Shown: one piece after another, positions 53,371 through 60,472 of the stretch
Layout of the letters: the number at the start of each line of letters is the position of its first letter
Position numbering within the stretch: the stretch's first letter is position 1
Assembly: GCF_023369555.1 (NCBI RefSeq)
Contig: NZ_JACJVC010000011.1
Coordinates: forward strand, 1-64,000
Length of the DNA: 64,000 nucleotides
Source: Actinomyces sp. AC-20-1
Lineage (GTDB): Bacteria; Actinomycetota; Actinomycetes; Actinomycetales; Actinomycetaceae
Direction: 5' to 3'
Position numbers and translations under genes: made by a program
Notes under the pieces: model-generated
Told to the model about the DNA's origin: nothing
What the model saw: the letters and a program-made list of their open reading frames with translations, nothing else
Databases searched by the model: none

Positions 53371-55947
53371 ATGCCCGGTCAGAACCTGACCCGCGAGGAG
53401 GCCGCCGAGCGCGCGGGCCTCGTGGCCGTCGACACCTACACGATCGACCTCGACCTCACCCGCGGGAAGGAGGTCTTCGGCTCGACGACGACCGTCCGCT
53501 TCAGTGCCACCCCCGGCGCCGCCACCTTCATCGACCTCATCGCCCCCACGGTCCGCTCCGTCACCCTCAACGGCACCGCGCTCGACCCGGCCCGGGTCTA
53601 CGCGGACTCGCGCATCGCGCTGGCGGACCTGGCCGAGGACAACGAGCTCACCGTCGTCGCCGACTGCGCCTACATGCACACGGGCGAGGGCCTGCACCGC
53701 TTCACGGACCCGGCCGACGGACGCACCTACCTCTACAGCCAGTTCGAGGTCCCGGACTCGCGCCGCGTCTTCACCGTCTTCGAGCAGCCCGACCTCAAGG
53801 CCTCCTTCGTCCTCACCGTCACCGCCCCCGAGGGCTGGACCGTCTTCTCCAACTCCCCCACCCCCGAGCCCGTCACCGCCACCGGTGCCGACGGCGAGGC
53901 CGCCAGTGTCTTCTCCTTCGCCCCCACCGAGCGGATGAGTTCCTACATCACCGCGATCGTCGCAGGCCCCTACGAGGGCGTCACCAGCGAGTACCGGGCC
54001 GCCGACGGCCGCGTCATCCCGCTGGGCGTGTACTGCCGGGCCTCCCTGCGCGAGTTCCTCGACGCCGAGGAGGTCCTGGACCTCACGCGCAGGGGCTTCG
54101 CCTACTACGAGGACCTGTTCGCCACCCCCTACGCCTTCAGCAAGTACGACCAGGTCTTCGTCCCCGAGTTCAACGCGGGCGCCATGGAGAACGCCGGGAT
54201 CGTCACCCACCGCGACGACTACGTCTTCCGCTCGCGCCCCGTCGAGGCCCGCGTCGAGCGCCGCGCCGTGACGATCCTGCACGAGCTCGCGCACATGTGG
54301 TTCGGCGACATGGTGACGATGAAGTGGTGGAACGACCTGTGGCTCAACGAGTCCTTCGCCGAGTTCACCTCCACGCTCGCCGTCGCCGAGGCCACCCGCT
54401 TCTCCGACGCCTGGACCACCTTCCAGGCCTCGGAGAAGACCTGGGCCTACAACCAGGACCAGCTCTCCTCCACCCACCCCGTCGCCGCCGAGATCAACGA
54501 CCTGCACGACGTCGAGGTCAACTTCGACGGCATCACCTATGCCAAGGGCGCCTCGGTCCTGTCCGCGCTCGTCGCCTACGTGGGCCGGGAGAACTTCTTC
54601 ACGGGCATCGCCTCCTACCTGGCCGGGCACGCCTACGCCAACGCCACCCTCGCGGACCTGCTGCGCGAGCTCGAGGCCACCAGTGGCCGCGACCTGACCG
54701 AGTGGACCCGCCTGTGGCTCCAGGAGGCCGGTGTCACCGTCCTGCGCACCGAGCTCGCCACGGACGCCGAGGGCGTCATCACCTCCGCGGCCGTCCTCCA
54801 GGAGGTCCCGGAGGGCTCACCCGCCTCCCTGCGCCCGCACCGCCTCGCCCTGGGCTCCTACACCCTCGTCGAGGGCCGCCTCGTGCGCACCGGGCGCGTC
54901 GAGATCGATGTCGACGGCGCGCGCGCCGAGGTGCCCGAGCTTGTGGGGTCCGTGCGTCCGGACGTCCTGCTGGTCAACGACGACGACCTCACCTACGCCA
55001 AGGCTCGCCTGGACGAGGCCTCGCTGGCCGCGGGGCTGGAGCACGTGGCGGCCTTCGAGGCCTCCCTGCCCCGCTCGATCCTCCTGGCCTCCGCCTGGGA
55101 CATGGTGCGCGACGGCGAGCTGCCCGCCTCCCGCTTCCTGGCGGCGGCGCTGGAGGCCCTGGAGGTCGAGCGGCACTCCTCGGTGGTCCAGGTGCTCCTG
55201 TCCCAGGTGGGCACGTGCCTGGGCTACTACCTGCTGCCGGCGCACCGTGCGCAGGCGGCCCCGGGTACTGCCGACGCGCTGCTGAGGCTGGCGCGCGCCG
55301 CCGAGGCCGGCTCCGACACTCAGCTGCAGCTCGTGCGGGCCGTCGCCGCCCACGCCGTGACGCCCGAGCAGACCGCGGCCGTGACCGGTTGGATCAGCGG
55401 CTCCGCGCCGCTCGAGGGGCTGGTCGTGGACCAGGACCTGCGCTGGGAGCTGCTCATCGGGCTCGTCGCCGCGGGCGTGGCCGGTGAGGACGACATCGAG
55501 GCGGAGGCCGAGCGCGACCGCACGACGACGGGCACGGAGCGTGCGGCTCAGGCCCGTGCCGCCATCCCCACGCCCGAGGCGAAGCGGGCGGCCTGGGACG
55601 CGCTCGTCGGGGACGCCACGATGCCCAACGAGACGCTGGTCAAGACCCTGCGCGGCTTCACCGACGTCGACCGCGCGCCGCAGTTGCTGGTGCCCTTCAT
55701 CGAGGAGTACGTGGCCCGGGCGGACGAGATCTGGTCCTCGCGCACCTTCCACATGGCGGAGAACCTGCTGGACGGCCTGTGGTCGCCGGCGACGGTGGGC
55801 CTGGAGGGCTGCGACCCGGTGGGAGCGCTCGAGAGCTGGCTCGCCTCGCACGAGGAGGCCCCGGCGGCCTTCCGCCGCATCGTCGCGGAGAACCTGGACA
55901 CGACGCGCCGTGTGGCGCGCGTGCAGGAGCGCGAGCTGCGGGGCTGA
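53371..55947 (+). CDS. pepN: Aminopeptidase N (M1 family)
   Basis: 858 aa. N-terminal beta domain, GAMENAG exopeptidase loop (~residue 270), HELAHMWFGD (HExxH) and WLNESFAEF with the third Zn ligand 18 residues on, then the helical ERAP-like C-terminal domain. Actinobacterial ~850-aa PepN. It removes N-terminal residues from peptides released by Clp/M13 proteases. ATG 53371 with AGAAGGAG. The last codons fall inside a direct repeat also found 1.02 kb downstream. Confidence 0.97.
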   Translation: MPGQNLTREEAAERAGLVAVDTYTIDLDLTRGKEVFGSTTTVRFSATPGAATFIDLIAPTVRSVTLNGTALDPARVYADSRIALADLAEDNELTVVADCAYMHTGEGLHRFTDPADGRTYLYSQFEVPDSRRVFTVFEQPDLKASFVLTVTAPEGWTVFSNSPTPEPVTATGADGEAASVFSFAPTERMSSYITAIVAGPYEGVTSEYRAADGRVIPLGVYCRASLREFLDAEEVLDLTRRGFAYYEDLFATPYAFSKYDQVFVPEFNAGAMENAGIVTHRDDYVFRSRPVEARVERRAVTILHELAHMWFGDMVTMKWWNDLWLNESFAEFTSTLAVAEATRFSDAWTTFQASEKTWAYNQDQLSSTHPVAAEINDLHDVEVNFDGITYAKGASVLSALVAYVGRENFFTGIASYLAGHAYANATLADLLRELEATSGRDLTEWTRLWLQEAGVTVLRTELATDAEGVITSAAVLQEVPEGSPASLRPHRLALGSYTLVEGRLVRTGRVEIDVDGARAEVPELVGSVRPDVLLVNDDDLTYAKARLDEASLAAGLEHVAAFEASLPRSILLASAWDMVRDGELPASRFLAAALEALEVERHSSVVQVLLSQVGTCLGYYLLPAHRAQAAPGTADALLRLARAAEAGSDTQLQLVRAVAAHAVTPEQTAAVTGWISGSAPLEGLVVDQDLRWELLIGLVAAGVAGEDDIEAEAERDRTTTGTERAAQARAAIPTPEAKRAAWDALVGDATMPNETLVKTLRGFTDVDRAPQLLVPFIEEYVARADEIWSSRTFHMAENLLDGLWSPATVGLEGCDPVGALESWLASHEEAPAAFRRIVAENLDTTRRVARVQERELRG

Positions 55948-56088
55948 GGTCCTTCGGACGAGGAGACAGGGGTGGGGCCCAGCGCCTGTGGTGCTGGGCC
56001 CCACCCCCGTTCGCGCGCCTCAGGACCGGCTGTCGTGGTCCTGGGACGTCGGAAGCCGGGCTAGCGCTTCTTGCGCGCGGCCTCGGCG
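55935..56088. repeat. Direct repeat, copy 1 (left of the toxin-antitoxin cassette)
   Basis: About 154 bp, running from the last codons of pepN (CTGCGGGGCTGAGG) over the terminator hairpin to CTAGCGCTTCTTGCGCGCGG, which is the reverse complement of the 3' end of the EIIC gene. It matches 56956-57108 with roughly a dozen differences. So the pepN/EIIC junction is present twice. Confidence 0.9.
55969..56007. terminator. Hairpin terminator after pepN
   Basis: A perfect 15-bp stem (55969-55983 with 55993-56007) and 9-nt loop. The same structure recurs in the second repeat copy. Confidence 0.8.
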
Positions 56089-56228
56089 TTCTTGCCGGTG
56101 GCCTCAGCGGCGACGCACACTCCACCACTCCGGCCGCTGTCCGACGACCGCCGAGCCACCTCGTCGCTCCAGTCCGTGGTCAACATCCCCGAGAACCCTA
56201 GGGCGGTCCCCATCCCACTCACATCGAC

Positions 56229-56257
56229 TTGAGTCAATATCGTTCAGCACCTATTAT
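56229..56257 (+). promoter_or_regulatory. Promoter and operator candidate of the toxin-antitoxin operon
   Basis: TTGAGT (56229-56234) and TATTAT (56252-56257) with exactly 17 bp between: the best -10/-35 pair in this region. TTGA-G-TCAA (56229-56237) is a small palindrome over the -35, a possible antitoxin binding site. Confidence 0.7.
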
Positions 56258-56263
56258 GTGGAC

Positions 56264-56617
56264 GTGCGCTGGGACATTCGCCTCTGGGAGGATGTGGAGT
56301 CGTGGGTCCTGGATCTCGACGATGACACCTATCACCTGGTCGCGGCTGCGATCAGCCGGCTGGAGTCTGAAGGACCTGCGCTCGGACGTCCCACCGCAGA
56401 CCGGGTCAAGGGCTCTCGCCATCACCATATGAAGGAGCTGCGTCCTGGTTCAGCGGGACGCAGCAAGATCCGGATCCTGTTCGCCTTCGATCCAGAGCGA
56501 AGGGCCATCCTTCTCGTCGCCGGGGACAAGGCCAACAACTGGCAGAAGTGGTACATGCAGAACATCCCGGTAGCCGACGACCGATTCGATGCATGGCTTG
56601 ACAGTGAGGTGGAGTGA
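56264..56617 (+). CDS. RelE/HigB-type (Gp49-like) toxin
   Basis: 117 aa. MRWDIRLWEDVESWVLDLD start, LGRPTADRVKGSRHHHMKELRPG and RILFAFDPERRAILLVAGDKANNWQKWY: the pattern of HigB/Gp49-like ribosome-dependent mRNA-cleaving toxins. The GTG at 56264 is chosen because TATTAT ends 6 nt before it (leaderless); the GTG at 56258 would lie upstream of the expected transcript start. Base composition is less GC-rich than the neighbours. The antitoxin follows at once (toxin first, as in HigBA). Confidence 0.88.
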   Translation: MRWDIRLWEDVESWVLDLDDDTYHLVAAAISRLESEGPALGRPTADRVKGSRHHHMKELRPGSAGRSKIRILFAFDPERRAILLVAGDKANNWQKWYMQNIPVADDRFDAWLDSEVE

Positions 56618-56618
56618 G

Positions 56619-56945
56619 ATGAGCAAGGCCAAGACCGTGTCCTGGAGCGACGTGCGCGCCAAGCGTCCCGCTGACCCCGTCGCCGTAGCCACGCATGTCG
56701 CTCGGATGGAGACCGAGGAGCGCGCCTACAGGCTCCGCGAGATCCGCGAGGAGCAGGGCGTGACCCAGAAGGAGCTCGCCGACCGGTTGTCGCTCACGCA
56801 GCCGACCATCTCAGCGCTCGAGTCCGGCAGTCTTGACCGCTCCGGTCTAGCCACGGTCAAGGCTTACGTCGAGGCTCTCGGCGGCACCGTCGAGGTCACC
56901 GCCACTTTCGGCAACCGAAGGCTTGTGCTCTCATCGCCGGCATAG
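56619..56945 (+). CDS. XRE/HigA-type antitoxin
   Basis: A 108-aa protein. HTH: VTQKELADRLSLTQPTISALESG (by its ends VTQKELA and SALESG) at ~residues 50-72. The N-terminal ~40 residues probably wrap the toxin; the C-terminus (VKAYVEALGGTVEVTATFG) is typical. ATG 56619 one base after the toxin stop, with GGTGGAG upstream. It neutralises the toxin and represses the operon with it. Confidence 0.9.
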   Translation: MSKAKTVSWSDVRAKRPADPVAVATHVARMETEERAYRLREIREEQGVTQKELADRLSLTQPTISALESGSLDRSGLATVKAYVEALGGTVEVTATFGNRRLVLSSPA

Positions 56946-56955
56946 GGAGAAACCG

Positions 56956-57108
56956 GCTGCGGGGCTGAGGCCTCTCGGACGAGGAGACGGGGTGGGGCCC
57001 AGCACCTGTGCTGCTGGGCCCCACCCCTGTTCGCGCGCCTCAGGACCGGTTGTCGTGGTCCTGGCGCAGTGGGAGCTGGGCTAGCGCTTCTTGCGCGCGG
57101 CCTCGGCG
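56956..57108. repeat. Direct repeat, copy 2 (right of the toxin-antitoxin cassette)
   Basis: Second copy of the junction repeat. It includes a 16-bp hairpin (56989-57004 with 57012-57027) that serves as EIIC terminator, and runs into the genuine 3' end of the EIIC gene. The 1.02-kb unit (repeat plus cassette) thus looks inserted by recombination through, or duplication of, this junction. Confidence 0.9.
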
Positions 57109-58409
57109 GCGACGGCCTGCGCCTCGGAGAAGGCGTCGGCCTCGTCCTCCTCGCGTCCCGGGGTGCGGAAGTTGAACTTCGTGATGAGGAAGCGGAAGAG
57201 GAAGTAGTAGATGACGGCGTAGACCAGGCCGATGATGACGAGCATGACCGGGCCCTGGAAGAAGCCGCCGGACAGCTCGGAGGACTTGCCCATGTTGATG
57301 AGGTAGTCGAAGAGGCCGGCGGAGAAGGTGAAGCCGGTCTTGATGCCCAGGGCGTTGACGATGACCAGCGCGAGACCGGTGAGGACGGCGTGGACGGCGT
57401 ACAGCGGGAAGGCGACGTAGGCGAAGGCGTACTCGAGGGGCTCGGTGACACCGGTGAGGAAGGCCGTCAGGGCCACGGAGACCATGAGGGCGCCGGTGAC
57501 CTTGCGCTTGGAGGGCTTGGCGGTGTGCCACATGGCCAGGGCGGCGGCGGGCAGTGCGAACATCATGATCGGGAAGAATCCGGTCATGAAGCTGCCGGAC
57601 CAGGCGTTGGTGCCGTCGACGCCCTGGAAGAAGCAGTTGAGGTCGCCGTGGATGGTCTCACCGGCGGAGTTGGTGCAGGAGCCGAGCTGGAACCAGGGCA
57701 GGGAGTTCCACAGGTGGTGCAGGCCGAAGGGGATGAGCAGACGGTTGATGACGCCGTAGACGAAGTAGGCGATGGAGCCGCCGATGCCTCCGTGGGTGCC
57801 AGCCTCGATGAGCCAGCCACCGAGCTGGCCGTTGATGAGCCAGTTGAAGGCGGGGTAGATCGCGCCCATGACGACGCCGACCAGCACGGCCGCGCAGGAG
57901 GTGACGATCGGAACGAAGCGGCGGCCGCCGAAGAAGGCGAGCCAGTCCGGCAGCTTGACGCGGTAGAACCTCTCCCACAGCTTCGCGGCCACGACACCGA
58001 TGATGATGCCGCCGAGGACACCGTAGTTGATGGTGTTCTCAGCCGGGGTCTCGCCGCCGGCGCCCCAGTAGGGGGCGAGGGCGGAGAGCACGCCCTGCAG
58101 GACGAGGTAGCCAAAGAGGCCGGCGACGCCGGTGGAGCCGTCCGCCTTCTTGGCGAAGCCGATGGCGACGCCGACGGCGAAGATGAGCGCCAGGTTGGCG
58201 AAGACCGCGTTGCCGGCGGCGGCCATGACGTCGGCGACGGGCTGCATCCACGGCAGGGACTTGGACACGCCGTCGGCGCCCAGCATGTCGCCCTGGCCCA
58301 GACGCAGCAGCAGACCCGCTGCGGGAAGTGTGGCGATGGGGAGCATGAGTGAGCGCCCGAGGCGCTGCGCCAGGGCGAACATGCCGCCCGACTTCTTCTT
58401 CTCTGACAC
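57081..58409 (-). CDS. PTS glucose/N-acetylglucosamine-family EIIC permease
   Basis: A 442-aa membrane channel of the glucose superfamily. About ten hydrophobic segments, MLPIATLPAAGLLLRLGQ near the N-terminus and GVTEPLEYAFAYV (the ITEPLEF-type sugar motif). There is no fused EIIB; separate EIIBs lie at 59695 and 62825. A loop with GSCTNSAGETIHGDLNCFF contains two Cys. Start GTG 58409 with GGAGGACCTC. It imports and phosphorylates glucose or GlcNAc; which of the two is open. Upstream is a dre-like, DasR-type site. Confidence 0.93.
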   Translation of the reverse strand: MSEKKKSGGMFALAQRLGRSLMLPIATLPAAGLLLRLGQGDMLGADGVSKSLPWMQPVADVMAAAGNAVFANLALIFAVGVAIGFAKKADGSTGVAGLFGYLVLQGVLSALAPYWGAGGETPAENTINYGVLGGIIIGVVAAKLWERFYRVKLPDWLAFFGGRRFVPIVTSCAAVLVGVVMGAIYPAFNWLINGQLGGWLIEAGTHGGIGGSIAYFVYGVINRLLIPFGLHHLWNSLPWFQLGSCTNSAGETIHGDLNCFFQGVDGTNAWSGSFMTGFFPIMMFALPAAALAMWHTAKPSKRKVTGALMVSVALTAFLTGVTEPLEYAFAYVAFPLYAVHAVLTGLALVIVNALGIKTGFTFSAGLFDYLINMGKSSELSGGFFQGPVMLVIIGLVYAVIYYFLFRFLITKFNFRTPGREEDEADAFSEAQAVAAEAARKKR

Positions 58410-58500
58410 GAGGTCCTCCAGATCCGGGAGCGCGTGGCGGCAGTGCCACGCGGGGGACGCCGCCCGGGGAGGGCGGCTCCGGCCCGACGGGCGCCACTGC

Positions 58501-58551
58501 ACTCGTCTGGACCAGCGGCATCAGCAAAGACCAGACAACAGACGTTGTCAA
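58501..58551 (-). promoter_or_regulatory. EIIC promoter with dre-like site and GACAAC-N4-GTTGTC palindrome
   Basis: Bottom strand: TTGACA (58546-58551), 17 bp, TTTGCT (58523-58528). GCTGGTCCAGACGAGT (58501-58516, bottom strand) matches 12 of 16 of the DasR consensus ACTGGTCTAGACCACT, and a half-site TGGTCT is at 58528-58533. GACAACAGACGTTGTC (58534-58549) is a perfect 6-bp-arm palindrome overlapping the -35. Confidence 0.65.
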
Positions 58552-58693
58552 GCGCCTGCTTCCACCTTCCAATCGGCAGGATCTCAGGAGGTTCCCCCGG
58601 TCTCCCCCGCCGCGCCCCAGCCCAGTCGGCACGGCGGCCGCCCCGGACGGGCACAATGGGCACACCCACCTGTCCGACCGGAAGGAGACCGCC

Positions 58694-59473
58694 GTGCCTC
58701 AGAAACACCCGTCAGGCGCGCGCGAGCGGACCGGCGCGCGCGCCAAGTACGTCATCGTGCGCGAGCACCTGCTCGCCCTCATCTCCGACGGCCTGTCGGC
58801 CGGGGACCCGCTGCCCTCCGAGCGCGAGCTGTGCGAGCGCTTCGGCGTCTCGCGCATGACCGTGCGCCAGGCGGTCGACACCCTCGTCGCCGACGGCGCC
58901 GTCGAGCGTCACCAGGGCCGGGGGACCTTCGTCGCCCCGCCCAAGCTCGACCTCCAGCTGCGCCTGACCTCCTTCAGCGACGAGATGCGGCGCCGCGGCA
59001 TGGAGCCCGGCGCGGTCTTCCTCGTCGCCGAGACCGTCGCCGCCCCGCCCACGGTCACGGCCCAGCTCGAGCTCGCCACGGACGGGCGGGCCCACCACCT
59101 GCGCCGCCTGCTGACGGCCGACAGCGTGCCCATGGCCCTGGAGGAGACCTGGATCCCGCAGCACCTCGCGCCGGACCTGCTCGACGGCGCTCTGCCCTCC
59201 TCCGTGTACGAGGAGCTCACCCGCGCAGGGCTCACGCCCCAGTGGGGCGAGGACGTGCTCGAGGCCCGGGCCGTGACCTCCGAGGAGGCGGCCCTGCTCG
59301 GCGTGCCGGAGCGGGCCCCCGCCCTGGACATCGTGCGGCGGACCTTCCACGAGCACACCGCGGTGATCTACTCGCGCTCCCTCTACCGGGCGGACCGCTA
59401 CACGCTGTGGGTCCCGGTCTCGGCGCCGGGACCGCGCCGCCGGCGCCCCGAGGACCTGCCGACGGGCGCCTGA
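58694..59473 (+). CDS. GntR-family regulator (DasR/NagR-like, UTRA domain)
   Basis: 259 aa. N-terminal winged helix GDPLPSERELCERFGVSRMTVRQAV (ends GDPLPSE..MTVRQAV) followed by a UTRA ligand domain (MALEETWIP, YSRSLYRADRYTLWVPV). It likely senses a phosphosugar (GlcN-6-P in DasR/NagR) and binds dre-like sites at 58501 and 59595, controlling EIIC, EIIB and EIIA. The GTG at 58694 with GAAGGAG. Confidence 0.9.
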   Translation: MPQKHPSGARERTGARAKYVIVREHLLALISDGLSAGDPLPSERELCERFGVSRMTVRQAVDTLVADGAVERHQGRGTFVAPPKLDLQLRLTSFSDEMRRRGMEPGAVFLVAETVAAPPTVTAQLELATDGRAHHLRRLLTADSVPMALEETWIPQHLAPDLLDGALPSSVYEELTRAGLTPQWGEDVLEARAVTSEEAALLGVPERAPALDIVRRTFHEHTAVIYSRSLYRADRYTLWVPVSAPGPRRRRPEDLPTGA

Positions 59474-59545
59474 GCCCCGGCCACGCGGCCCTGCCACCCG
59501 GCGCACCGTGACTCTCCGGGGCGGCCCGCGACGGGACATGGCGGG

Positions 59546-59578
59546 ACTCGGCCGACAGGACCTCGCCATCGGCCGAGT
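59546..59578 (+). terminator. Hairpin after the GntR gene
   Basis: ACTCGGCCGA (59546-59555) and TCGGCCGAGT (59569-59578) with a 13-nt loop, in the gap before the EIIB promoter. Confidence 0.5.
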
Positions 59579-59585
59579 ACCGCGC

Positions 59586-59610
59586 TACCATCGCGCTGGT
59601 ATGGACCACC
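59586..59610 (+). promoter_or_regulatory. -10 and dre-like operator of the EIIB-EIIA operon
   Basis: TACCAT (59586-59591) is a TANNNT -10. GCTGGTATGGACCACC (59595-59610) matches 12 of 16 of the DasR consensus with symmetric TGGT-N4-ACCA, placed over the expected transcript start, a good repression site. Confidence 0.65.
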
Positions 59611-59694
59611 TCCCTGAGGAGCGACGACGCCCGCAGGACCCCCGGTCCGCCCCATCCGCCGGCCCCGCGCCGGCCAGACCCTAGGAGAACCCGC

Positions 59695-59925
59695 ATGTCC
59701 CAGGCCCAGAGCATCGTCGACGCCCTCGGCGGCTTCGACAACATCATCGAGATCGAGCCCTGCATCACCCGCCTGCGCTGCGAGCTGGAGGACTCCTCCC
59801 TCGTGGACGAGGCCGCCCTCAAGGCCGCCGGCGCCCACGGGGTCCTCAAGGCCGGCGACGCCGTCCAGGTGATCGTCGGCCCCAACGCCGACACCATCGC
59901 GGAGGACATCGAGGACCTTCGATGA
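59695..59925 (+). CDS. PTS EIIB component, glucose family (free domain)
   Basis: A 76-aa free EIIB. LGGFDNIIEIEPCITRLRCEL carries the phospho-Cys (C in PCITRLR, ~residue 26). It passes phosphate from EIIA to the sugar in EIIC. ATG 59695 with TAGGAGAAC. It overlaps EIIA by 4 nt. Confidence 0.92.
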   Translation: MSQAQSIVDALGGFDNIIEIEPCITRLRCELEDSSLVDEAALKAAGAHGVLKAGDAVQVIVGPNADTIAEDIEDLR

Positions 59926-60383
59926 CCCTCGACGTCGCCGCCCCGCTGGCCGGCCGCGTCCTGGCCCTCGACGACGTCCCGGACCCCGTCTTCGCCGGCA
60001 GGTTCGTCGGCCCGGGCCTCGCCGTCGACCCCGACCGGACCGAGCGCACCGATGTCACCGCCGTGGCGCCCGTCAGCGGCACCATCGCCAAGGCCCACCC
60101 CCACGCCTTCATCGTCACGACCGAGGGCGGTCCCGCCATCCTCGTCCACCTGGGCCTGGACACCGTGGGGCTGGCGGGCCGGGGCTTCGACGTCCACGTC
60201 CGCGAGGGCGACGCCGTCGCCGCCGGGGACCCCGTGGTCACCTGGAACCCCGCCGGCATCGAGGAGGGCGGGCTCAGCCCGGTCGTGCCCGTCATCGTCC
60301 TCGAGGGCGACGAGGAGTCTCTGGGGCTCACTGCGCCCGGCACCCACCTGGCCGCGGGGGACGTGCTGCTCACCTGCCACTGA
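59922..60383 (+). CDS. PTS EIIA component, glucose (Crr) family
   Basis: A 153-aa EIIA(Glc)-like phosphocarrier. VFAGRFVGPGLAVDP, APVSGTIAKAHPHAFIVTTEGG (first His) and ILVHLGLDTVGL (phospho-His). It takes phosphate from HPr and gives it to EIIB. ATG 59922 inside the EIIB stop (ATGA). It is followed by a strong convergent hairpin. Confidence 0.93.
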   Translation: MTLDVAAPLAGRVLALDDVPDPVFAGRFVGPGLAVDPDRTERTDVTAVAPVSGTIAKAHPHAFIVTTEGGPAILVHLGLDTVGLAGRGFDVHVREGDAVAAGDPVVTWNPAGIEEGGLSPVVPVIVLEGDEESLGLTAPGTHLAAGDVLLTCH

Positions 60384-60405
60384 CGCCACTGAGCCCAGCG
60401 CGACG

Positions 60406-60444
60406 CAGTGGGGCGGTCACCCCGGGAGGGTGACCGCCCCACTG
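60406..60444. terminator. Bidirectional hairpin between EIIA and malQ
   Basis: A perfect 17-bp stem (60406-60422 with 60428-60444) and 5-nt loop between convergent genes. No T-tract. Confidence 0.85.
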
Positions 60445-60472
60445 CCGCAGCCGGCCGGCGCCGGCCGGGCGC

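Noticed and set aside
56258-56260. GTG at 56258 as toxin start
   Set aside because: It lies only 1 nt after the -10 hexamer, before the expected transcript start; GTG 56264 fits better.
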